A stretch of 64,000 bases of DNA from Lodderomyces elongisporus (GCF_030384665.1 NC_083673.1:434001-498000); one strand, 5' to 3'; counted from the stretch's first letter, positions 31,839-43,058 are shown. A program made the numbers and translations. Notes: generated from the letters alone by a model not told the origin.

Positions 31839-32118
31839 AGTCGTTAACATCACCAATCTATTCACAATTTAATCAACTCTTAAATAATCAACTTCAATCC
31901 ACACATCAAAATACTAATCGACACACATAAACACACTTACAGACACACACTCACAGACACAATTTGCAGATCAGTTCTACATTAGACCTTAGCATCACAT
32001 ATTTCTACTTAGCCAGTCTATAAGATTACAAAAGAAATATTAAACATAAGAAAACGAAAAAAAAGCAAAAAAATAAAATAAAAATTAATCAACAAAATAG
32101 CAAACTCACAAAGAAACA

Positions 32119-33933
32119 ATGGCTGCATTGCATACTTTAATAGATAAGGCCACCGCCCCTACATTAACTGCCGATAATTGGCAGTTTATTCTTGATGTCT
32201 GCGATCAGATCACCTCAGACCCAGAAACTGAAACTGCCAAATCAGTGCTGTTATTGAAAACAAAGATAACCTCTACAAAAGATGCAAACACAATCTTGAG
32301 GTCATTGTCGCTCTTGGTGGCAATGGCAGAAAACTGTGGTTCAAGAATGAAACAGGAAATTGCATCCAAATCATTCACTCAAGACTGTTTGATCAAAAAG
32401 CTACTGGATAAAAAACTTCATATTACCGTTAAGCTCAGAATTGTAGAAGTTGTGCAACAATTGAGCCAGAGCTTTTCCAATGACCCTTCCTTGAAACCAA
32501 TGAAGGATGCACACGACCGTATTAAATTAGAGTTTCCACAACTCGTGAGTATACAACAAGGACCAACAGTCCCTGCCAAAGAAGAAAGAACTGCACAAGA
32601 CAAGAATAAAGAGGACGAAGAACTACAAAGAGTTTTGAAGCTATCTTTGCAAGAGTTTGAAAATGAACAGAATTTGAAAAAACAATATCTTAACAATAAG
32701 CCATTACCTGAGACTAGTAAAAATTTTGATGATGGGGCCGATGCTGATGATGATGATGATAATGATAATAATACTAACGGGGAAGCACCAAAATCTCATG
32801 AAGAACAATGGCAGCATTCAACCACGCGCCCAGAATCTCCACCAAATTCAGATGACGTTGAAACCGTGGCCACTGTATCAAGAGTACGCGCCCTTTACGA
32901 CTTGATCTCATACGAAGAAGACGAACTATCATTTAAAAAGGGAGACGTGATAACTGTTATCGAGTCTGTATATCGAGATTGGTGGAGAGGATCGCTTCCC
33001 AACGGTAAAGTTGGGATTTTCCCACTAAACTATGTCACACCGATTGTGAACAAGTCACCTAGAGAACTCAAGGAAGAAATAGAGCTTGAGTCGAAGCTCT
33101 TGAATGTGGAGCACAGGAAAATCGATCGTTTATTAGCACTATTGTCAGTTGAGGACATTCTGCAAGTTAATGAAGCAGAAGTAACACAGCTTTATAATGA
33201 AATTATAACATCAAGAAATCATTTAAGCTCATTTATTGACAAATATAGCCAGAGAAAAGAGGAATTGGGTGTACTTTATGGCCAGCTTTCAAGTAAAGTA
33301 AAGGCTCATCATGAAACATTGCAAAACCAACATCATTCTTATTCGTCTCCAAGTTGGCCGGGGCAAAACACGGGAGGTCAACCATACAACCATCTACCAT
33401 ATCCTACTAACCCGAGTGCAATCCCTCTTGCAGGTCAGAACACTGGCTCATATGGGCAGCAGCAACAGCAACAACAACAGCCATATCATCCACATCAGCC
33501 GCAAGAGAGCTTTTATACACGACCCAGACAAGATACAGGTTACCCACTTGCACAATCTAATAACGGAGGGGGGTATTCTCAAAACCCTGGATCTAATTAT
33601 TCTCTACAAACACCGCAACCCGATTACACCCCTCATCCTCAAACAAGTTTTCCACTGACTCAGCAACCACAGTCACAACCACAGCCACAGCCACAACAGC
33701 AACAACAGCAACAACAGCAACAACAGCAACAACAACAATACTCTGGCTACAGTTCTCAGCCTCCACATGAATACACACAGCAGCAACAAAGCTATCAATC
33801 TCAACCGCAATTCCATTCTTCTCAATCTTCTCATGGAACATTGCCAATGCCTGCCCATTCGCCATATCCTGCTTATGGACAAGATATCCAGCCGCAAAAT
33901 ACCAGCTATGGTTTTGGCAATGCACAAACTTAG
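32119..33933 (+). CDS. HSE1: Hse1 (STAM orthologue), ESCRT-0 subunit
   Basis: A 604-residue protein. A VHS domain (about 5-140; [11 protein letters not shown] and M-A-E-N-C-G-S-R) is followed by a ubiquitin-interacting motif [14 protein letters not shown] (about 167-180) and an SH3 domain (about 256-311; [17 protein letters not shown]). A coiled region (about 318-400) would pair with Vps27, and the C-terminal 200 residues are rich in Gln, Pro and Tyr with poly-Gln. ESCRT-0 collects ubiquitinated membrane cargo on endosomes for sorting into multivesicular bodies. The order of domains and length are as in other yeast Hse1 proteins (about 450-500), extended by the Gln-rich tail. The start is well supported by the VHS beginning. 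Confidence 0.96.
   Translation: MAALHTLIDKATAPTLTADNWQFILDVCDQITSDPETETAKSVLLLKTKITSTKDANTILRSLSLLVAMAENCGSRMKQEIASKSFTQDCLIKKLLDKKLHITVKLRIVEVVQQLSQSFSNDPSLKPMKDAHDRIKLEFPQLVSIQQGPTVPAKEERTAQDKNKEDEELQRVLKLSLQEFENEQNLKKQYLNNKPLPETSKNFDDGADADDDDDNDNNTNGEAPKSHEEQWQHSTTRPESPPNSDDVETVATVSRVRALYDLISYEEDELSFKKGDVITVIESVYRDWWRGSLPNGKVGIFPLNYVTPIVNKSPRELKEEIELESKLLNVEHRKIDRLLALLSVEDILQVNEAEVTQLYNEIITSRNHLSSFIDKYSQRKEELGVLYGQLSSKVKAHHETLQNQHHSYSSPSWPGQNTGGQPYNHLPYPTNPSAIPLAGQNTGSYGQQQQQQQQPYHPHQPQESFYTRPRQDTGYPLAQSNNGGGYSQNPGSNYSLQTPQPDYTPHPQTSFPLTQQPQSQPQPQPQQQQQQQQQQQQQQQYSGYSSQPPHEYTQQQQSYQSQPQFHSSQSSHGTLPMPAHSPYPAYGQDIQPQNTSYGFGNAQT
33687..33739. repeat. CAA/CAG repeat coding for poly-Gln in HSE1
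   Basis: A run of CAA/CAG codons giving about 15 consecutive Gln in the HSE1 tail, preceded by alternating Pro-Gln codons. Confidence 0.85.
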
Positions 33934-34296
33934 TTTTAGTAGACTATAAATACTTTGTATTTCATATTTCAAATATCAGATTCATTATTTTCAAGGCTTG
34001 CATTTTGTTAGATCTAGTTTCCATCTCTCTTTTATGTATCTCACCCTTTCACGTGACCATCTCTTTCTGCGAGATATATTTTTTTTTAATGTGACACCTA
34101 ACTAGTTATCTTCCTCCAAACTCTCGTTCAGGTGGTAATAACTGTATTTTTGGCAACTAAATCACTTTTGCTTTCACAGTTACACTATCATCATTAAGAC
34201 CACCACGCGAGCTCTACGCCACCACCACCAGACAATTATACATTTTTGACTATCGTTACGCCTACGACTCTTATCATTATCGGCATTAATACTACA
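33934..34296. promoter_or_regulatory. Intergenic HSE1 / SFT1
   Basis: 363 bases between tandem genes. It contains TCACGTGA at 34049-34056 (a Cbf1-type E-box), a T run just after it and AC-rich leader DNA near 34180-34230. No other feature was found. Confidence 0.5.
34049..34056. promoter_or_regulatory. E-box TCACGTGA
   Basis: A palindromic TCACGTGA, the preferred site of Cbf1-type bHLH factors, 240 bases upstream of the SFT1 start. The motif is seen directly; its use is inferred. Confidence 0.45.
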
Positions 34297-34590
34297 ATGA
34301 GTGACCTCTATGCGCACCGCGAAGAGCAAAACAATCAGAAATTCGAACAGCTAGCTCAAACCTTGAGTCAGTTTCGTAATACTGTGAACCGCGATATTCA
34401 CGACTCTATACAGCAAGAGAATGGTCTACTTAATCAATTAAGTGATAATTTTTCAAATTTGATGCAACAAGTGAAAAGAACACTGGGTAATTTGACCACA
34501 GTAATGAATCGAAATAGCAGCCTTACAAGAATCGTGGGGCTTATCTTATTAGGATTCTTTGTCATTTGGATGCTATTTAAATTGTATTAA
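34297..34590 (+). CDS. SFT1: Sft1, Golgi SNARE
   Basis: A 97-residue tail-anchored SNARE, exactly the length of yeast Sft1. It begins M-S-D-L-Y, has one Qc-type SNARE helix (about 10-70; L-x-x-L-A-Q-T-L-S-Q-F-R-N, N-Q-L-S-D-N-F, M-Q-Q-V-K-R-T) and a C-terminal membrane segment (about 77-94) ending F-K-L-Y. Sft1 acts with Sed5, Gos1 and Ykt6 in retrograde transport within the Golgi. An upstream in-frame ATG at 34246 would add 17 residues that match nothing in the family, so I chose 34297. The yeast gene has an intron near its start; here the frame is continuous. It converges with CAP1 (212-base gap). Confidence 0.93.
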   Translation: MSDLYAHREEQNNQKFEQLAQTLSQFRNTVNRDIHDSIQQENGLLNQLSDNFSNLMQQVKRTLGNLTTVMNRNSSLTRIVGLILLGFFVIWMLFKLY

Positions 34591-34802
34591 AAAAAAAAAA
34601 CTACAGTTATTTTGACTTTGAATCATAATGTATGGCAGATCATAAGATAAGGACATGTTTTATTTCAATATAGATAGATACCAAATTTCCAAAAAAATAA
34701 GAAAAGACCCTTGTTTGTCAGTGCCTCATGAATCAACACAAAGTTTACAAAAGTTTACAAAAGTATACGAAGTGCAAGAAATATACACGATATATACTGT
34801 AT

Positions 34803-35603
34803 TTACTTCTTGTTCACCACATCAGAACCTAATCTATAGTTCCCGATAGCGTTACCCCAATTAATCTTTGACCTAGTCACAGGTAAAACACGTCTTAAAT
34901 TCTTAAATGATTGTTGGTTCAAACTTTGAAACTGTTCAATAATTTTCAATTCAATTGCATTCTCCAGTTTGTTAATGAAATTAACGATACCACTGGCATC
35001 GCCGCTTTTGCCAAGGGTTCCTGAAATTTCATCATCGGTATACTTTAACCGAACATTGCCTTCTTCAAAATAATGTATATCTAATGCCACGACCCCAGTG
35101 ATCTGATCACCATTTACTTTGTATTCGCTTCTCCATGCTCCAGTGTAGAAATTGTTTTGATTTTGTTTTTGCCCAATAATAATAATGCGAAATGATTTGT
35201 CATTATCGTCGGCAAAACCTTCTGGGATAATGTTAAATGTAAAGTCCCGGTAGTAGTCCTCACCATACTCTTCCAATTTCTTAACCAAGTTGGCGTTGAT
35301 TTGACCATCAGTAGAATAAGATTCAACATCAATAATCCGGTTTTTTAAGACATCGAAATTGAATTTCTCTTCTTTAACAAAATCAATATATTTAGATGAC
35401 TGGGAGTCTTTGTTAAATTTGCTTATTATATAGCCTGATATGGCGATAGGTGTAGAGTTTATGAACTCGGCAATAGCATTCTCGATTGTAGATTTCGAAA
35501 TGCCGGTTGTGATTGCGCCAAGGTTCTCAGCGACGCTAGAAAGCTCAGTTGACGGAGCACTCTCAACTAGTGAGGTTATGAGATCTTGTAATTGGACAGA
35601 CAT
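34803..35603 (-). CDS. CAP1: F-actin capping protein alpha subunit
   Basis: A 266-residue subunit (yeast 268) that, with Cap2, caps barbed ends of actin filaments at cortical patches. The C-terminal signature L-R-R-V-L-P-V-T-R-S-K-I-N-W-G-x-A-I-G-x-Y-R-L-G is nearly identical to that of yeast Cap1. N-N-F-Y-T-G-A-W-R-S-E-Y and H-Y-F-E-E-G-N-V-R are the other family blocks. The frame is open five codons further, to an ATG at 35618. I prefer ATG 35603 (M-S-V-Q-L), whose start aligns with the family. It is convergent with SFT1. Confidence 0.95.
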   Translation of the reverse strand: MSVQLQDLITSLVESAPSTELSSVAENLGAITTGISKSTIENAIAEFINSTPIAISGYIISKFNKDSQSSKYIDFVKEEKFNFDVLKNRIIDVESYSTDGQINANLVKKLEEYGEDYYRDFTFNIIPEGFADDNDKSFRIIIIGQKQNQNNFYTGAWRSEYKVNGDQITGVVALDIHYFEEGNVRLKYTDDEISGTLGKSGDASGIVNFINKLENAIELKIIEQFQSLNQQSFKNLRRVLPVTRSKINWGNAIGNYRLGSDVVNKK

Positions 35604-36011
35604 CAAGGAGTATTGCAATACCGTAAGACGTATATATATATATATATATATATAAATATACTTATATATACAAATATGAGTTTATATGTGAATGTGTTTG
35701 TGCGTTTAGAAAGACGACAAATGCCAAAGCAAAAGGGTGTTCAAGTTAGTATTACTATTAGACACTAAAATCGCGCACTTACGTGAATTTGAGGGGAAGC
35801 GAGTGCTGCTTACTTTGCGCGCATGAAATAAATGCATTTCAAAAGAATGCAGATTATCCCAATAAGTATCACTGACACAGAGCAATCACGAGAGTTTTCA
35901 AATAAATTGAAAAAAAAGACTGAATTAATAAATAGAAAAGAGTAGATACATCACTACGAGTTGCTCAAAAGCTTTTAAATAGTTTCCGTCTTCTTCTTCT
36001 TCTTTATTCTT
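35604..36011. promoter_or_regulatory. CAP1 promoter and UFD4 3' region
   Basis: About 400 bases with a (TA)n tract at 35631-35654, right upstream of CAP1, and A-rich DNA near 35905-35940. No gene is seen. Confidence 0.5.
35631..35654. repeat. (TA)n tract
   Basis: About 24 bases of alternating TA within 30-50 bases of the CAP1 start, which could act as a TATA-like element or simply mark an open promoter. Confidence 0.9.
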
Positions 36012-39000
36012 CTATGATAATAAAAATGCACCGGCACCTTCGCTGATTGCCTGCAATAACTTGCGCTTCATCACATCTTTACTGGAGTAATTTGGTAACT
36101 TTAAATAGTTTGCACAAGTCATCACAGAGGGCAAGTAATCATCATCTTTCAAACCATCTTCAGCCATCTTACGCACAACGGTTAGCTCAGGCCGTAAACT
36201 CTTGAATCCACCAATAGGTAATCTGGGTGAGCCAGTTAAAAACTGTAAAAACTGCCTCTTTTCTTCCTTGTCAAACTCAACCAACACGCTGATCAAATTT
36301 TTGATTCCTTCTGATTCTTTATTGTAACCATGATTTGCATTTATTGCCGATGACAAAGCATCAAATGACCAATCTTCTTCTGCATTACCGAAGAGCTCCA
36401 CCAACTCTTTATAAGAGAATATAATAAGGGAGTTGATTGGAAACACCTTTGAAAAACCCTCCATAAATGCTTTTGTTTGGGAAATTACACCAGTGAATAG
36501 GGTTGCATCAACAACCTTATGGATATAAGCTTCCAAATTCGTATGGTCAACTTGCACTTCCCGGCCATTTGGAATCAACTCGTAGTTCGGATAGCCTGGT
36601 AGGACAAAGTAAAGACCTAAATCCTCAATTGTTGCATCGTCAATGCGAAGGTCCCGTTTTTGTGACGCTGGAGTTCTTTCATATACTTTTATATATTTTT
36701 GAAGGTGCTCTAATGATCTAGCCAATTCGGGATCAACTAAGTGAAGGTTTGACAATGTCGCAAATTTTCTACTTTGCTTTGGTGTAGTATGAGCTTGCAA
36801 AGTTTTGCGGTTCAAAAACTGAATGAGTTTAAGAAAAATTGGGTTAAAATTAAAATCAATAATTCTAGAGTCAAGTAGAGCTCTAGCAACAAATTTCCCA
36901 AGCGAAGAACAAAAATACAAAATCTTCTTGCCATTGTCACTCAGAATTTGTGTTCTATCCATTGGTGCTGGAAAAAGCCCATTACTATTGATGATGTATG
37001 GATCATTCAGTTCTAGTCCTTTTTTAGAGCCAAAGTTTGAAAGACTTTGGTCTCTCCAAAACTTTAACTTCTTGCGAATGAATTCCTTTGAAACAGTTGC
37101 ATAAAACTCCAAAGTAGGACCCAATCCTGATCCAGCTTCATCAAAATATTCAATCTCCAATATGCCAGGCGTTGATCCGTAAAGTTCCAACACTTTGATT
37201 GCACTTTGTAGCATCATATTCCGTGATATACGAACCTTGTGCCTAGTTGGCCTGCCCAATTGTGGCCGCAGGTTGCGGCTATTTTGTGACCCTTCAGAAT
37301 TATTTTCAAGGCTCTGTTCACCTCGTAATTGCCAATGATATATGAGGCGAGAATAGCCAAACGAAGTCGATTGAAGGAAAAAAACCCTTGTTTCCAACGG
37401 AAAAATGAATGCAAAATGTTTCGTCAAGTGCAAGCTCCAGTCAGGGAGAGTGCCGCTAGCGACCACCAACGGTTCTTCCAATTGTCGATTCAACTTTACT
37501 GCCAACTTCCAATTTGTGAATTCCTTTGTTGGAATACCTTTACCAATACCACTATCTACAACTAATGTATTCATCTTGAACAATGCTTCCAACAATTTCA
37601 AAACATCAACTATAGATTTGTCGTAGCCATCGAGCTCATGTTCGTCATACGTAAAGTTGTATTGGTTGATTTGTGAGTCATTGCTCACTTCAGCACTAAC
37701 TTTGCGGAATGTAACAAGATGCACATCTCCCCAGATCTTATTACTTTGAGGGTGATTGGTATGTTTATCTTTTTGTACGGCTCGATGTATTGCTCCATAA
37801 ATGGTTGTTTCAATGGGGATGACCTCACCATTGATTAAGAACTCGATATTGTAATCACCATGCTTGCTCTTTTGATCCACTAAAGAATCACTTGCATCGA
37901 CATTATCATGCAGAACCCCTCTTTCCAGTGGTTTTGTAAATTCTTCCATAAATCGCAATCTTTGTTGTATAAAAGTTTGCACTGATTTGAAAGTGGCAAT
38001 TGCATGTACCGATAATACCATATTCTGCAACGACTTTGCAAGAACCTCATTTCCATCGTCCTCTGTTTTCAATCGAAGCTTGATTTGATTCGCCATTAGC
38101 GAAGTTCTACTTGCATCGCGTGCATAGGCTGAGTGTGAATTTACTGGGCCTGATGCACCCGCTGAAATAATGTCAAATGACTCTGCCCTTGTCAAAGCCT
38201 CTTGCAATTTGTGTATCAATGTAGTCACCGCGTCATAGTCATCACCGAAAAGCAGTGATACGAATGATTTATACATATCGGTGAGTTCCAAATCATGTTC
38301 ACGTAAATTGTCCTCCAGAAACAAATTAGCGAGCAGACCAATCAAGCCAGATGACAGAAGCTCAAAGCTAGAAACACCTGAATAAGATGAAGAAGATCTA
38401 TCAGACAGATTGCTATCGAGAATTGTTTTCAATTTTTGCCAGATTGTTGACCATTCTGTGAACCCAAATGTCTTGTAGTTTTTAGGATCCGATAGTACAG
38501 AGCTAAGTTCCTTCAAGTCTTTCATGTGCTTGGATAAACTCAAATCATTGATTGAAGTAAAATTTGTATAAAGTTGATGAATGTTAGATGCGGCTTGTGC
38601 AATTTTGGAATACGAGTCATTCGCAGACAATGTGTTCATGACATAATCTTTGGTTATTTCCATATCGATATACTTGTTTGAATACGCAGACATCGAAATG
38701 TACCTTCTTGGAGTTTGCTGTTGTTCACTAGGGTTCACTTGCGCGTCTGGTTTTATGCCCCAACTTTTAAACTCGGTCAGAATTTGGTCAATGTCCAGCA
38801 TTAATCCTTCTTTTTCAAATTTCGTGGCAAATACTTGGGTGTTTTTCAGAATGAGAATTTCCATTATTTTGAGTGAGCAGTAAAGCAGAATTGTTGGTAA
38901 TGCATTCTTGATATATAATGTCTCCTTTCGAGGATGGTAATTGTCACCAAATCCTATTACTTGTTCATCATTATCATCATCTTCTTCTCGCTCTTCGTCC

Positions 39001-41450
39001 TCCTCTTCCTCGTCCTCCTCTTCCTCGTCCTCATCATCTTCATCTTCATCATCTTCATCTTCTTCATCTTCTTCTTCATCCTCCCCTTCGGCGTCCATTT
39101 CATCTTCATTGTCGTTACCACTTTCACTCATATTTTCATCTTCGGCTACTGCAGAAGAAACCAAAGACGAAGAAGACAATGCCTCATTACTTCTTGACTC
39201 AGGTATACGATTACGAGAGTCATTCTTGGAACCAGATTGAGAATTCACCCATGATCCTGTTGAAGGTGGTTTCATCTCGTTCATCTCAGTCAACACAGAC
39301 TCTTTATACTGAGTGACAACAGAAGCAATCAAAGTTCCAATCGGTTCTTTCGAATCAACACTTACCAATTCATCACCCGATAAGGAGTGTACCATTCTGT
39401 ACAAATCAGTAAAGCTTTTTCTGCGAATCTCAAAGTCCATCGAGGCTTGGAAACTCATAATAACCACAGGCCAGATATTATTGACAAATTGTTGATATTC
39501 TTGTGGGATGATTTCAAGACATAACGAACGTCTTCTCTCATTAATTTTTTCTTTCTCGGGGCTCTCTTCAATTCTTGAATTAAAATTAAATAATGAATCG
39601 TGTGGCAGATATGTGACTGGCAAAAGGTAGCCAATCAAAGTAAGGAAATTTGCAACTAAATCCTTTGGGGCAGCCATCAAAGCTTGAACAGATAGGGAAG
39701 CACATTCTTGATCAATATTTGATCTTGTTTTTTCATATTTGCTTAGCAGTTGAACAATAACCTTATCAATTCTGCAGTAGACAATGAGGGTTTGTGAGAT
39801 ATTGACACTGACACTAGCAAGAATGATTAAGCTTTTGATGAGGCTTAAACAAGATGCAAAGGAAACAGCAACTTTGGATGAATTAGAACTTGGTTTTGTG
39901 TTTGAATTGGATCCAGAGCTTGAGTTTGAGTTTGAGTTTGAGCTTGAGCTTGTATTCAGCGACTTGTTAGAACTAAGAATAATCACCTCTGTAAGTTCCT
40001 TCAAAAAATCTTCTCGTCCATCAAATAATTGATCTAGCAACTCAGGATTATTTTTAAAACTGTTTATAATTCTTGATACTGAGATCCACGCATTTTCAAC
40101 GACGTTAGAGTCTGTATGACTTCTAACAACCTCAGTTATAGAGTGGAATGCTTCTTTAACACGTCCGTGATTAGCGATACTTATGTTTGTGCACGAATTT
40201 GAGACAATACTCAAACACTTTCGTTGTGCATGTACTGTTAGGAAATCGAGGTATTGGAGACATGCGGACAAGCCTTGGTTTGAGATTATGCTATTATGTG
40301 AGATTGGGTCTCGTGATATCATTTCCAAAGTCTGCAAGGCTTGTTCAGTCAAGTCAATGTATGTAATTTCCATAAGCTTATTGCATAATGCAGGTATCGC
40401 ATTGTTGTTTAATGCATCGTGAATAAAGTCCTGATTTACTTCAAGAAAGTTATATAGACATCGACAAGCAACAAGGTGGAGTTCCAACTCTTCGGCCAAC
40501 TTGGGATCCTCCATGATTTGAATGATGGATTTGGCAAGCTTGTTTGCTGGGATAAGTCTCTCTGCAGTCAAACCGTTCATCATAAGTAGTCTTTCCGAGA
40601 GTTGGTTTAATGATTCGAGCACAATATAAGTGTCATCGCGTTGTTCCAAATTATTGATTAAAGATTCAATTTCAGAACTCTCGCTACCCATGCTACTGCC
40701 AAAACCTCCACCACTTCCAAACATCATACCATCACCCATAAGCCTTTGCATAACAGCCATAAAATTGGATGGAACAGGACCGCCACTTGTCTCATTTCTT
40801 GCGTTCGATAATTCTCCAAAAGCACGTAAGAAACCAGCTCGTGGTTCTTCTTGCTCGGTGTCAGCATCTCCACCACTTATTCTTTCATTATCACGATTGC
40901 CGGCATTTTCAGATTCTGTGCGGTTATTTACAAAATGCTCGTCTCTATTATTATTATCAACACCTTCTCCTACACCAATCAAGCGGCGTAAAAAATCAGT
41001 TGTTTCGCGAGAGCCTAGCTCCGGAAGCATATCATAGAGGTTTTCTTCCTCGTCTTCCTCTTCCTCTTCTTCCTCTTCCTCTTCGTCTTCTCCATCCTCT
41101 TCATCGCTTTCACTTTCATCTTCTTCGTCATCATCACTTGAATCATCAACATACTGCTCTGTTTCAAAAACCACATTACCATGACTCGTATTTTCCTCAA
41201 GATCCATATTGATATCCTCGTGATCTTCTTGAATTTCATCAATCTCCAATTCGGGATGACTTTCGTGCTCAATTGCAAAATCCCGTTGGCTTAATTTTCT
41301 ATGCTGTGCTTGTTGTGCTAGCCTCAATAATGAATCATCTTCATGTTCTTCGTCTGAAGATAAAACAGTAGCAATATCATTTGCAATACCCACGGAATTG
41401 GAGTCTGCACTTTGCACGTTCTTTGAGCTAGGTCCTTCATCTGCACCCAT
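36012..41450 (-). CDS. UFD4: Ufd4 (TRIP12-like) HECT ubiquitin ligase
   Basis: An 1812-residue E3 ligase. The N-terminal 240 residues are acidic. ARM-like repeats follow (about 265-480; E-S-L-N-Q-L-S-E-R-L, A-N-K-L-A-K-S-I-I). A second very acidic run lies near 780-840. The HECT domain (about 1450-1812) ends with the catalytic loop P-S-V-M-T-C-A-N-Y-L-K-L-P, Cys1779, and a C-terminal F-L-L-S. The ARM plus HECT layout and the C-terminal block match Ufd4/TRIP12, which extends ubiquitin on ubiquitin-fusion and N-degron substrates and works with Ubr1. It is longer than yeast Ufd4 (1483) because of acidic and Ser/Asn inserts. ATG 41450 is the first Met. It is divergent from BOI2 across 4 kb. Confidence 0.93.
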   Translation of the reverse strand: MGADEGPSSKNVQSADSNSVGIANDIATVLSSDEEHEDDSLLRLAQQAQHRKLSQRDFAIEHESHPELEIDEIQEDHEDINMDLEENTSHGNVVFETEQYVDDSSDDDEEDESESDEEDGEDEEEEEEEEEEDEEENLYDMLPELGSRETTDFLRRLIGVGEGVDNNNRDEHFVNNRTESENAGNRDNERISGGDADTEQEEPRAGFLRAFGELSNARNETSGGPVPSNFMAVMQRLMGDGMMFGSGGGFGSSMGSESSEIESLINNLEQRDDTYIVLESLNQLSERLLMMNGLTAERLIPANKLAKSIIQIMEDPKLAEELELHLVACRCLYNFLEVNQDFIHDALNNNAIPALCNKLMEITYIDLTEQALQTLEMISRDPISHNSIISNQGLSACLQYLDFLTVHAQRKCLSIVSNSCTNISIANHGRVKEAFHSITEVVRSHTDSNVVENAWISVSRIINSFKNNPELLDQLFDGREDFLKELTEVIILSSNKSLNTSSSSNSNSNSSSGSNSNTKPSSNSSKVAVSFASCLSLIKSLIILASVSVNISQTLIVYCRIDKVIVQLLSKYEKTRSNIDQECASLSVQALMAAPKDLVANFLTLIGYLLPVTYLPHDSLFNFNSRIEESPEKEKINERRRSLCLEIIPQEYQQFVNNIWPVVIMSFQASMDFEIRRKSFTDLYRMVHSLSGDELVSVDSKEPIGTLIASVVTQYKESVLTEMNEMKPPSTGSWVNSQSGSKNDSRNRIPESRSNEALSSSSLVSSAVAEDENMSESGNDNEDEMDAEGEDEEEDEEDEDDEDEDDEDEEEEDEEEEDEEREEDDDNDEQVIGFGDNYHPRKETLYIKNALPTILLYCSLKIMEILILKNTQVFATKFEKEGLMLDIDQILTEFKSWGIKPDAQVNPSEQQQTPRRYISMSAYSNKYIDMEITKDYVMNTLSANDSYSKIAQAASNIHQLYTNFTSINDLSLSKHMKDLKELSSVLSDPKNYKTFGFTEWSTIWQKLKTILDSNLSDRSSSSYSGVSSFELLSSGLIGLLANLFLEDNLREHDLELTDMYKSFVSLLFGDDYDAVTTLIHKLQEALTRAESFDIISAGASGPVNSHSAYARDASRTSLMANQIKLRLKTEDDGNEVLAKSLQNMVLSVHAIATFKSVQTFIQQRLRFMEEFTKPLERGVLHDNVDASDSLVDQKSKHGDYNIEFLINGEVIPIETTIYGAIHRAVQKDKHTNHPQSNKIWGDVHLVTFRKVSAEVSNDSQINQYNFTYDEHELDGYDKSIVDVLKLLEALFKMNTLVVDSGIGKGIPTKEFTNWKLAVKLNRQLEEPLVVASGTLPDWSLHLTKHFAFIFPLETRVFFLQSTSFGYSRLIYHWQLRGEQSLENNSEGSQNSRNLRPQLGRPTRHKVRISRNMMLQSAIKVLELYGSTPGILEIEYFDEAGSGLGPTLEFYATVSKEFIRKKLKFWRDQSLSNFGSKKGLELNDPYIINSNGLFPAPMDRTQILSDNGKKILYFCSSLGKFVARALLDSRIIDFNFNPIFLKLIQFLNRKTLQAHTTPKQSRKFATLSNLHLVDPELARSLEHLQKYIKVYERTPASQKRDLRIDDATIEDLGLYFVLPGYPNYELIPNGREVQVDHTNLEAYIHKVVDATLFTGVISQTKAFMEGFSKVFPINSLIIFSYKELVELFGNAEEDWSFDALSSAINANHGYNKESEGIKNLISVLVEFDKEEKRQFLQFLTGSPRLPIGGFKSLRPELTVVRKMAEDGLKDDDYLPSVMTCANYLKLPNYSSKDVMKRKLLQAISEGAGAFLLS

Positions 41451-41478
41451 TTTCAGTTATCGATCGTCAAGTAGATCA

Positions 41479-41479
<1 letters not shown>

Positions 41480-41504
<25 letters not shown>
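41480..41504. repeat. (TA)n tract
   Basis: About 25 bases of alternating AT, 30 bases upstream of the UFD4 start. Confidence 0.9.
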
Positions 41505-41512
<8 letters not shown>

Positions 41513-42142
41513 TATTTATACTTGTTCAGTTTATATTTTAAATTTGCTTACACTCTTTTACTGAGTTGCTTTCGATTTTTTCAATTTCTTTTCAAGCACT
41601 TGGATGCTATGCTTTGTCTTGCTGCCAGAAATAGCCAGCAAAAGTGAAATAAAAAAATAAAATTAAAAAAAAAAGGACAACAACAAATGAACAAGGAGGA
41701 ATACTTGGATCAATCAATCCAAGTTTGTAGATATTGTGTGGAAACTGTGGAGAAAAAAAAGAAAAGAAAACACAATGTTTAAACCGTTATCTAATATGTA
41801 TTTAAGATGCTAGTGTGTTGCTGGGTAAAGTGAGTTAAGGTCTGTAACTGTGTGTGTATGTCTTTATGTCTGTATGTTTGTATGTTTGTATGTTTGTATG
41901 ATCAATTGATGTTTGGCTTATCGAGAAGATGTGGTTGCCATATTCTAGGCTTGATAATAGTAGTAGTAGTATTAATAACAATAATATTATTAATTATTAG
42001 TGGCAAAACTCAAAAGAAAAAAAAAAATAGTGCACGTGAGCCAAGTGGGCCAAGTGAGTAAAGGGAAAGAGAAAAAAGGTGAATGAACCTACTACAAAAC
42101 AAAAGAGTGTGAGTGTCGTAAAAAAGAAAGTGCAGGTTTCCA

Positions 42143-42173
<31 letters not shown>

Positions 42174-42671
42174 AAAGAGACAACAAAAAATATGTCATTG
42201 CAAAAATTATAGAAGGAAATTTTGGCTTTCCCTTTCTTTCTTTTCTTTCTTTCATATTTTTTTAGGGGGTAGTGGCAGGAGAAAAGGCGACAAACAGTAT
42301 ACGGTTGTCAGAAGAAATGTGGACTACCCCTTAAGCATCTAAACATAGATCTTTTAAAGGTAATTATGGGACAAACTCTATAAACTTGATCTATTTCTCA
42401 GGTAATTGGGTTTCAAAATCAAGATGAAGACTAGCGGTACAGTATATTATCAAAGTTAGAAACTTTCTACCATTGTAGAAGAAATCATCTCTTTATTTTC
42501 AAAAAAAGTTTCAAAAATTAAATGAAATTGAGATAAAAAATTTCCTTTATTTTTTTTTTAAAGAAGCATCTTCGAGTCGTTACTACTCTGCCAAAAAATT
42601 GTAAATTGTTAATTAGAGAATATAGAAATTTCGTCTTTAAAAAATGCAAACAAAAAGACATGTGTGTTTAA

Positions 42672-42722
42672 TCACGTGACTCAAGTAAAAACAAAGGTAA
42701 TAACACAATATAAGTCACATGA
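42672..42722. promoter_or_regulatory. Pair of E-box-like sites
   Basis: TCACGTGA at 42672-42679 and TCACATGA at 42715-42722, 43 bases apart, in the middle of the UFD4-BOI2 desert. These match bHLH (Cbf1-type) consensus exactly or with one change. Function is inferred. Confidence 0.4.
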
Positions 42723-43058
42723 TCGCGGTGTGAGCGATTGCTGCAGTTAACTAACATATATGTCAAATAAAACAAATACTCTTGGTAATGCAACTATTAC
42801 CATAGTTATTTTTGTTTTGTCCTAGTGAGTAGCTACAAGTGTGCAATATATTCTGTTTTGACAGAGACCAAATTGTAATATAATGTAGATAAGAGGGTTT
42901 GGTGACAGAATTGAGAATACGATAAGAGGGTTGGATTCTACATTCATTACCTAAATAGGAAAGTTGAGTTTTTTCCTTTTTTATGGCGGAGTGACTGTAA
43001 GAGTTGACGATGAGCCTTAGACTTGGATGTTTGTGTTCTATTGGGAGAGGGAAGAAAT

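Larger units (their letters stand above)
30564..32118. promoter_or_regulatory. Long upstream region of HSE1
   Basis: 1.55 kb without a convincing gene. It contains TTG repeats (30640-30680), a (CTTT)n tract (30699-30726), T-rich DNA, a six-base ACAAAT-type repeat (31179-31227), a TATATAAA box (31716-31723), the stem-forming block 31740-31838 and then a G-poor, AC-rich leader (31845-32100) running to the HSE1 start. Repeated TTTGGTCTG-like units at about 31672-31700 are also seen. No tRNA B-box was found. Confidence 0.55.
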
